A stretch of DNA of 64,000 nt from Manduca sexta. Taxonomy: Eukaryota > Arthropoda > Insecta > Lepidoptera > Sphingidae. A program made the position numbers and the translations under genes. Positions within the stretch are counted from its first letter, which is position 1, and each line of letters begins with the position of its first letter. Below, one piece after another: positions 61,701-64,000 of this stretch. The notes below the pieces were generated by a model. That model saw nothing but the letters and a program-made list of their open reading frames with translations. It was not told where the DNA came from and did not search any database. The stretch is taken from the NCBI RefSeq assembly GCF_014839805.1, contig NC_051120.1, forward strand, positions 8,804,001-8,868,000, in the 5' to 3' direction.

Positions 61701-63583
61701 TAAAATGTTTGATAACAGATAACACGTGTTTTATCTATCAAACATGCTTCAGTCACGCTTGATTTAACACAATTTTATAATTTAATTTGTTTTGTCTCTT
61801 ACGCCTAGTCACATTAGATTGGAAGGTCCGAAGTTCAAAATTATGCCGGCCTGTTGACCCTGATATACACAGGTTGATCTCGGAACGCGATACTTACGTG
61901 GGCCACTACGGCGGGGTCGATAAAATTATGCCGGCCTGTTGTAACGAATATACACAGGCTGATCCCGGAACGCGACACTTACGTGGCCCTACGGTGGGTT
62001 TTAACACCTTGTGTGCAGTGGTCGATATCCGTGCGAATATAAAGTTATCCTACCAGCAAATTCCACGACAATTGTGACAATTGATGTAAACATTTTACTG
62101 GTGGTGGGTATCTCATATGTGAGCCTGGGTAGGTACCACTGCAATGTCTATTTCTGCTGCCAAGCAGTAGTGTGTAAACACTGTTGTGTTCCAGTTTGAA
62201 GGACATTGTAGCCAGAGTAACTACTGGACAAAATGAGACTTAACATCTCATATTTCAGGATGCCGAGCGCAGTGGAAACAATACTTTGTAATTCAATTGG
62301 ATGGTGTTTCTACTGTTTATGTGCGGTCGTATCGTTTACCATCAGGCGAACGGCAAGCTCGTCTCGTCATTCAAAGTAATAACACAAGAATTATTGATAT
62401 TAAGCACGTGTTGAGGATTATTAACTTTCGAGGATGGGATATGTGTTAATTGTTCAGTTAAGCTGATAATGAGGTAATTAAATCACCTGATATTAAGTGA
62501 TCGTTGACTTCAAACAGCCGCAGTATCAAAGGATTAATGAATTATAATAATATCAGCCTTGTATTATACACCGCCCCATTGGCCACGGGCCTTTTATACT
62601 AATGATAGAGGTTAGGTCTTAATCCACCACGCTGGCCTAGTGCGGATTTGGTAAACTTCACACACCCTCAAAATTCTCATACATCTTAGGTGTGCAGGTA
62701 TCCTAACAATGTTTTCTTTAACCGTTAAAGCATGCGATAATTCACAAAGAATGCACATATAATTTTAGAAAAGTTAAAGATGTGTGCCCTTAGGCTTTAA
62801 GCTGAGGACTGCTACTCCCAAATAGGCTATTGCCATTTTAATGTAGTGAATTAATATACAAATTGCTCAATGTATTGATAACCTATTTTTATTCCAATAA
62901 AATAAAGAAGACAATTTTTTAATTCGGGCACAGCAAAATGACGGTTCACTTAGTACCAGATATAGTGAGGTCACTATATCTGGTACTAAGTGAACCAGAG
63001 TCCAGAAAGAGTTTCGACTGATTAGAGATGATAATCCCTCGCCAGTTACAATAGTGCCGGCTTTTCTAAAACCACAGGCTGATACTGGAACGCGACACAC
63101 GTGTCACTATGGCGGGTTTTCTGCACTGTGGACGGTGTTCGCTACCCCAGCGGATACAAATATCCAATAACTAGATGGTTCTATATATGTAGTTGTAAAT
63201 TGGACGGAACACGACACACGTTGGTCACTATGGAGGATTTTCCACACTGTAGGCGGTGATCGCTACCCCAGCGGATACAAATATCCAATCACCAGATGGT
63301 TCTATATATTTTAATTAAATTTAATTGTTCAAAAATAATATTAATTTTTGATATTTTTTTTTTATTTGCGTATAATTTAAAATACTGTGCCACTTTTTTT
63401 ATTGATACATATTGCTAGTCTATATTTTGTGTTTTATTCCCATTCGAAACTGTCACATTTTCCCACTGCAAAACAAGTATAAAACACTAACCTTGCATGA
63501 AAATCATTGTAATGCAAAATATTCACAGGAAACAACTCTTGCGCACACACAGGACTGAATAAAAATAATAATATACTTAACAT
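43577..63583 (-). CDS. NT5E: Ecto-5'-nucleotidase / apyrase-family gene (11 coding exon positions)
   Basis: Secreted metallophosphatase expected to remove phosphate from extracellular AMP or other nucleotides. Spliced coding exons on the minus strand: 63583-63492, 60792-60570, 60006-59809, 59265-59135, 58654-58507, 57819-57693, 57327-57173, 56929-56839, 55905-55759, 54443-54277 (10a) or 45558-45392 (10b), and 43714-43577. All junctions are GT/AG and all phases agree, giving 538 residues, close to the usual family length of about 550. Metal-site motifs visible are NDFH (26-29), GGDSFQG (75-81), GNHEFD (108-113), LSHSG (206-210) and GGHSH (230-234). The C-terminal domain shows NQGGIRTDIN (377-386), PFENN (400-404) and GGGDGF (487-492). 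The C-terminus ends in PCIV with no hydrophobic GPI-anchor signal, so the product is probably soluble. It could act as a nucleotidase or as an apyrase; sequence alone does not decide. Introns hold rep-B, rep-C, rep-D, rep-G and Helitron copies. Confidence 0.93.
44455..44642. mobile_element. rep-F MITE copy
   Basis: Inverted ends ACAGCCATTTCCATAAATGA and ATTGAAAACGGCTGCTATTT, with ACCAATCAGAAGAAAG inside. Confidence 0.7.
44740..44848. mobile_element. rep-F MITE, left end lost
   Basis: AGACCAATCAGAAGAAAG to AGATTGAGATTGATTATAAAG. Nearly the same internal sequence as the copy 100 bases upstream, suggesting local duplication. Confidence 0.6.
45236..45330 (-). mobile_element. rep-B SINE 3' fragment
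   Basis: Minus-strand fragment with CGAAGGGGTAGGCAGAGG. Lies between nucleotidase exons 10b and 11. Confidence 0.55.
45392..45558 (-). CDS. NT5E: 5'-nucleotidase exon 10b (duplicate penultimate exon)
   Basis: Same length as exon 10a (167 bp), same entry and exit phases, and about 32 of 55 residues identical. Acceptor TTACAG|GTAT and donor AAT|GTAAGT. The frame is open with no damage. The loop reads GNGGGEFN instead of GGGGDGFS, keeping the Phe but altering Asp-Gly. Read-through of the donor adds only Val-Ser before a stop. No copies of exons 1-9 accompany it, so it is an internal exon duplication or the remnant of a tandem gene copy. Confidence 0.88.
45592..45868 (+). mobile_element. rep-A SINE next to exon 10b
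   Basis: Plus-strand head GCTATAGAGTAGTTAGTTG begins about 35 bases beyond the exon 10b acceptor. The body runs to GGACTAAGGCCTAATC. Confidence 0.75.
47013..47343 (-). mobile_element. rep-A SINE with target duplication
   Basis: Full-length minus-strand copy flanked by GAATATGAGT at 47003-47012 and 47344-47353. The head is intact. This copy defines the family ends. Confidence 0.85.
47810..48165. mobile_element. rep-G element with G/C-run hairpin
   Basis: The right side matches the rep-G consensus (CGAAACGTTGGGAG, ATTTTATCGCG-like antisense, GTCTAACATTCGCGTAAACA). At its inner end lies a hairpin, 47974-48027. The left side is diverged. Confidence 0.6.
47974..48027. repeat. Hairpin with G-run/C-run arms
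   Basis: GGTCAC, G-run of 8, ACTGAGGTG, then TAAT, CACCTCAGT, C-run of 10, GTGACC. Arms are perfect apart from run length and two bases. Confidence 0.88.
48587..49155 (+). CDS. THAP zinc-finger domain mini-gene, two exons
   Basis: Exons 48587-48663 and 49029-49155 (donor CA|GTGAGT, acceptor TTGCAG|ATTC) give 67 residues. The C2CH zinc site is complete: Cys3 and Cys8 at the N-terminus, then Cys55 and His58 in RVCSKHF. The invariant Pro28 (QFPTDD), Trp37 (QKW) and Phe59 are present. THAP domains bind DNA and are shared by P-element transposases and many host genes. The frame stops soon after HF, so the AVPTIF box and any further domain are missing; it may be a solitary domain, have more exons, or be a transposon remnant. 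It lies in the last large intron of the nucleotidase gene on the opposite strand. The retained intron argues against retrocopying. Confidence 0.7.
49288..49494. mobile_element. 207-bp foldback element
   Basis: Left arm (TACTGGCTTTCTCC to CCTTCCGAAATTTC) and right arm (GACGTTTCGGAAGGC to AAAGCCGGTA) are imperfect inverted copies of about 80 bp. Lies just after the THAP mini-gene. Confidence 0.65.
49701..49714. promoter_or_regulatory. Doubled DRE-type motif
   Basis: TATCGATATCGATA holds two overlapping copies of TATCGATA, the DREF-binding site typical of insect housekeeping promoters. It lies two bases before an ATG. It may mark a lost or unrecognised plus-strand gene start. Confidence 0.4.
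49717..49785 (+). CDS. 22-codon ORF after the DRE motif
   Basis: Starts MSEGIATQLNFLLSKTEYTQ and stops at TAG. Composition looks coding-like but the product is not recognised. No good splice donor precedes the stop. It could be the 5' stub of a gene disrupted before or by the hAT insertion 130 bases downstream. Confidence 0.25.
   Translation: MSEGIATQLNFLLSKTEYTQMS
50201..50480 (-). mobile_element. rep-B SINE (tRNA-derived) inside the hAT element
   Basis: Full-length minus-strand copy flanked by perfect 14-bp duplications AAACATTTGACTTA at 50187-50200 and 50481-50494. The tRNA-like head begins CCTCGGTGGCGTAGTTGTA and has the B-box GGTTCGAATCC. The body has GCCCGATATGGCGATAGG, and the tail is a GT-rich microsatellite. 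This copy sets the boundaries of the family. Confidence 0.88.
50756..51300 (+). pseudogene. hAT transposase remnant
   Basis: The longest open piece (50797-51045) reads YPFFKLKWVPKG and on. A second piece in another frame carries the hAT dimerisation domain: ESLQYLKYDDVCLLSLNKYP, then SSAPVERLFSYGSM, ending LLKSVK and a stop at 51300. Frameshifts separate the pieces and most of the N-terminal catalytic region is gone, so the element is dead. Confidence 0.8.
51887..51962 (-). tRNA. tRNA-Ala(CGC)-like sequence, second copy
   Basis: Same structure as the 22.5 kb copy, with one change in the T-loop region (CAAATCC for CAAGTCC). The T-rich plus-strand A-run context at 51850-51870 could act as a Pol III terminator on the minus strand. 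Shared 3' flank CGTGCCCATTTGATGAAAT. Confidence 0.55.
52875..53292 (+). mobile_element. rep-B SINE copy, split
   Basis: Diverged head and body at 52880-53055. The terminal CTCTGCCTACCTC segment reappears at about 53250-53290. The 190 bases between match nothing else here and may be an insertion. Confidence 0.5.
53525..53564. repeat. Perfect hairpin, 18-bp arms, 4-base loop
   Basis: TGTTGGGATTTGTCAGTA, AATC, then the exact reverse complement. Lies in the large nucleotidase intron. Confidence 0.9.
53994..53999 (-). promoter_or_regulatory. Possible polyA signal for the read-through isoform
   Basis: AATAAA on the minus strand, downstream of the exon 10a read-through stop. The surroundings are AT-rich, so chance occurrence is likely. 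Confidence 0.25.
54184..54276 (-). other. Read-through alternative C-terminus of exon 10a
   Basis: Continuing past the exon 10a donor gives 30 more codons, with a lysine-rich middle and a DFWNF segment, then a stop. A minus-strand AATAAA lies at 53994-53999, about 185 bases beyond the stop. An intron-retained terminal exon is possible, but such a protein would lack the SPV block of exon 11. Inference only. Confidence 0.35.
54277..54443 (-). CDS. NT5E: 5'-nucleotidase exon 10a (first of two alternative penultimate exons)
   Basis: Residues 438-493, ending SFIGGGGDGFS, which holds the GGDGF active-site loop. Acceptor ATCCAG|GGTT and donor TCT|GTGAGT, phase 0. NATV is a possible glycosylation site. 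Joined to exon 11 it reads GDGFS-MISEN, matching the family GDGF-x-MI continuation. If the donor is not used, the frame continues for 30 residues to a stop at 54184-54186. Confidence 0.95.
55759..55905 (-). CDS. NT5E: 5'-nucleotidase exon 9: PFENN segment
   Basis: Residues 389-437 plus one base. Acceptor TTTCAG|TAAT and donor TCAG|GTATGT. PFENN corresponds to the family PFGN motif, whose Phe stacks on the nucleobase. FDLRGDHIMEMLE is the conserved L-x-G-x(5)-LE helix. Its phase accepts either exon 10a or exon 10b. Confidence 0.94.
55940..56130 (+). mobile_element. rep-D copy in nucleotidase intron 8
   Basis: From TAGGTAGTGTAACCACTTG to CAGGCGAACGGCGAGCTCG and AATAAAAAAAG. Confidence 0.74.
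56678..56775 (-). mobile_element. LINE tail in nucleotidase intron 8
   Basis: Minus strand encodes DRWMLAATNRAIWQLLGE, then AHVQRWTSYG and a stop. Lies just outside the exon 8 donor. Confidence 0.68.
56839..56929 (-). CDS. NT5E: 5'-nucleotidase exon 8: NQGGIR motif
   Basis: Residues 359-388 plus one base. Acceptor TTCTAG|GTTT and donor GGCA|GTAAGT. NQGGIRTDIN matches the N-x-GGIR phosphate-contact motif; Arg382 is the expected substrate-binding arginine. Confidence 0.94.
56950..57092 (+). mobile_element. Helitron relic in nucleotidase intron 7
   Basis: TTGTTTGAACGCTTGCTAATC followed by GGCGGAGGAGCCACAGGC and AAAAACTTG; both ends are degenerate. Intron 7 runs from 57172 down to 56930. Confidence 0.5.
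57173..57327 (-). CDS. NT5E: 5'-nucleotidase exon 7: inter-domain helix and Cys cluster
   Basis: Residues 307-358. Acceptor TTCCAG|CTCC and donor TCG|GTAAGT. It spans the helical linker and the start of the C-terminal domain. C-A-C-A-E-C-N-LG-F-C-DAF is the conserved CR-x-EC-N-GN-x-DA block. Confidence 0.93.
57693..57819 (-). CDS. NT5E: 5'-nucleotidase exon 6: end of N-terminal domain
   Basis: Residues 265-306 plus one base. Acceptor CATCAG|GTAC and donor CAAG|GTAACA. VLIVQAAAHTQYLGEIKLFF corresponds to the conserved V-x-QA-x(3,4)-YLG strand pair, followed by the DDEGNL turn. Confidence 0.93.
57895..58168 (-). mobile_element. Helitron relic in nucleotidase intron 5
   Basis: Shares GCTCTACTCCTATTGGTCGTA with the 38.6 kb element (antisense) and the AAACAAACTCTTCAGC subterminal block. 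Confidence 0.55.
58210..58472 (+). mobile_element. rep-B SINE in nucleotidase intron 5
   Basis: Plus-strand copy with intact tRNA-like head (GGTTCGAATCC) and body. Flanked by 12-bp duplications TTAATAAACAAA at 58198-58209 and 58473-58484. Lies just downstream of the exon 5 donor in the intron, on the strand opposite the gene. Confidence 0.85.
58507..58654 (-). CDS. NT5E: 5'-nucleotidase exon 5: GGHSH motif
   Basis: Residues 215-264. Acceptor TTTTAG|TGAA and donor CCG|GTGAGT. VGGHSHT at 229-235 supplies the last metal-binding histidines. The following NGEPPENSGF loop and PYPVV segment match the family where the N-terminal domain ends. Confidence 0.95.
58672..58872 (+). mobile_element. rep-C copy in nucleotidase intron 4
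   Basis: From ACCATCGTACGCAAGTGG through AGGCCGGCATAATTGTG to CATGAGGTGCAGTAAGG. Begins about 20 bases outside the exon 5 acceptor. Confidence 0.76.
59135..59265 (-). CDS. NT5E: 5'-nucleotidase exon 4: LSHSG metal ligand
   Basis: Residues 172-214 plus two bases. Acceptor TGACAG|AATCTG and donor AG|GTATAT. The end IIIVLSHSGIDID carries the conserved His208 metal ligand. The split codon AG|T gives Ser215 with exon 5. Confidence 0.94.
59400..59545 (+). mobile_element. rep-D fragment in nucleotidase intron 3
   Basis: Plus strand: TTTTTCTACCGCCAAGCAAC through TTACCAGCGTAATTATTGGG. A further scrap, TGTTGCTACTGTTTATGGGC, lies near 59735. The intron runs from 59808 down to 59266. Confidence 0.6.
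59809..60006 (-). CDS. NT5E: 5'-nucleotidase exon 3: GNHEFD motif
   Basis: Residues 106-171, in phase at both ends. Opens VLGNHEFDNG, the metal and proton-donor motif of the metallophosphatase domain (Asn109, His110). It continues through the strand that introduces RNGRKIGIIG. Acceptor TTTCAG and donor GAT|GTAAGT. Confidence 0.96.
60140..60340. mobile_element. rep-G foldback pair in nucleotidase intron 2
   Basis: Two head-to-head copies: AATAAAACTATTTTGCGGAT at the left and ATCCGAAAAATAGTTTTATT at the right, with CCCGACATTTCGAAG and GAAACGTCGGGAG inside. Confidence 0.7.
60570..60792 (-). CDS. NT5E: 5'-nucleotidase exon 2: GGDSFQGT motif
   Basis: Residues 31-105. Acceptor CTAG|ATTC and donor CAT|GTAAGT. 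Contains the C-x6-C-GG-ARL segment of ecto-5'-nucleotidases (Cys42 and Cys49), then GGDSFQGT at 75-82, whose Asp77 should bridge both metals. WNVT at 90-93 is a possible N-glycosylation site. Ends in phase 0. Confidence 0.95.
61838..62060 (-). mobile_element. rep-C copy with internal tandem duplication
   Basis: The segment starting AAATTATGCCGGCCTGTTG occurs at about 61840 and again at about 61923, each followed by GATCTCGGAACGCG- or GATCCCGGAACGCG-type sequence. The unit is about 84 bp. Confidence 0.7.
62095..62395 (+). mobile_element. rep-D copy in nucleotidase intron 1
   Basis: From TCTCATATGTGAGCCTGGG to CAGGCGAACGGCAAGCTCG, abutting a rep-C copy. Confidence 0.75.
62548..62837 (-). mobile_element. 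rep-A SINE in nucleotidase intron 1
   Basis: Diverged minus-strand copy from CAGCCTTGTATTATACACCG to the head antisense CCAAATAGGCTATTGCC. Confidence 0.72.
62930..63305 (-). mobile_element. rep-C copy, partly duplicated, with palindrome
   Basis: Rep-C at 62998-63180. Its 5' part is then repeated at about 63205-63305: both copies carry CGCTACCCCAGCGGATACAA and CCAGATGGTTCTATATAT-like blocks. The outer end holds a perfect 26-bp hairpin (62943-62996). Confidence 0.7.
62943..62996. repeat. Perfect hairpin, 26-bp arms, 2-base loop
   Basis: Arm 62943-62968 is followed by GG and its exact reverse complement at 62971-62996. Only this rep-C copy carries it. Confidence 0.92.
63492..63583 (-). CDS. 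NT5E: 5'-nucleotidase exon 1: signal peptide and first metal motif
   Basis: Encodes residues 1-30 plus two bases. The ATG follows TATCGAA and opens a hydrophobic stretch, MLSILLFLFSPVCA, that looks like a signal peptide with likely cleavage near A14-Q15. NDFH at 26-29 matches the DxH metal-binding motif that opens the calcineurin-like fold in this family. The donor is AAG|GTTAGT. The split codon AG|A restores Arg31 when joined to exon 2, which supports this start and junction. Confidence 0.92.
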
Positions 63584-64000
63584 TTCGATAGAGTGTCCAC
63601 AAAACACTTTATAAGACTGTTGAATTTGTTTATGTTATCTACAGCAATAATTTCAATCATAAATGATAAGAGAATGTAAGGATTAGATATTTTATGTTTT
63701 ACATATCAAGATAATAGATAAAATATGACACGGTTCTCATTCATTGGCCTATTTACAGCATTCGGCATTTGCCTATAAGGTTTTGGATATAATTAGTAAT
63801 TAAAATTTGCGTTGTAGTCCATGATAGTTAAGGAAAATCATAAAGAAACTAATAATACTTAACAGTGACGAAGAGTGAAATTTTCCGAAAGCGAACCCGA
63901 CACAAAATAATAAAGGTATTAATATGCATAAAAGCGATCTGTATCCCCTGACTTTATTTAAGGTTTTGTCATGTTAGTTGTTAGGGCTTCCTGTTCTATA

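Noticed and set aside
63608..63613. TATAAA on the minus strand upstream of nucleotidase exon 1
   Set aside because: It lies only about 25-30 bases before the ATG, so a start site at normal TATA spacing would fall on the ATG itself.

Overview
The window is AT-rich insect nuclear DNA, almost certainly lepidopteran. It has short exons with GT/AG introns, no operons, and dense interspersed repeats: tRNA-derived SINEs, Helitrons ending in a GC hairpin plus CTAG, foldback MITEs, and RTE-like and R1/jockey-like LINE tails. Species assignment is inference; no database was searched.

The main gene is an ecto-5'-nucleotidase/apyrase-family gene on the minus strand, with coding exons from 63583 down to 43577. 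I placed eleven exon positions by reading frame, GT/AG sites and matching phases. They give a 538-residue secreted protein with signal peptide, metallophosphatase domain (NDFH, GGDSFQG, GNHEFD, LSHSG, GGHSH) and 5'-nucleotidase C-terminal domain (NQGGIRTDIN, GGGDGF). The penultimate exon exists twice: 10a at 54277-54443 and 10b at 45392-45558. Both are 167 bp, have the same phases and are about 58% identical in protein. Joining 10a to 10b would break the frame, so they look mutually exclusive. Each carries the substrate-stacking Phe segment of the active site. Exon 10a can also read through its donor into a 30-residue tail with its own stop and polyA signal.

Inside the 10.6 kb intron between exon 10a and exon 11, on the plus strand, lie a two-exon THAP zinc-finger mini-gene (48587-49155), a doubled DRE promoter motif with a 22-codon ORF (49701-49785), and a dead hAT transposon with 8-bp target duplication (49916-51535) that itself carries a SINE with a 14-bp target duplication.

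Region 1-43 kb holds no host gene I can support. It is a repeat graveyard. Family names used here: rep-A and rep-B, tRNA-derived SINEs; rep-C and rep-D, dispersed elements about 200-300 bp long; rep-E, a 0.32 kb hAT-type MITE with 8-bp target duplications; rep-F, an imperfect-palindrome MITE with CCAAT boxes; rep-G, a foldback family; rep-H, a CAGGGTC-ended DNA transposon present as a 2.7 kb and a 0.4 kb form. Several insertions are nested and can be ordered in time: LINE into rep-C at 29.1 kb, rep-H into a Helitron at 21.5 kb, Helitron into rep-E at 30.4 kb, LINE into rep-A at 14.2 kb, MITE into rep-C at 6.3 kb, and SINE into hAT at 50.2 kb. Two tRNA-Ala(CGC)-like sequences sit at 22.5 and 51.9 kb.
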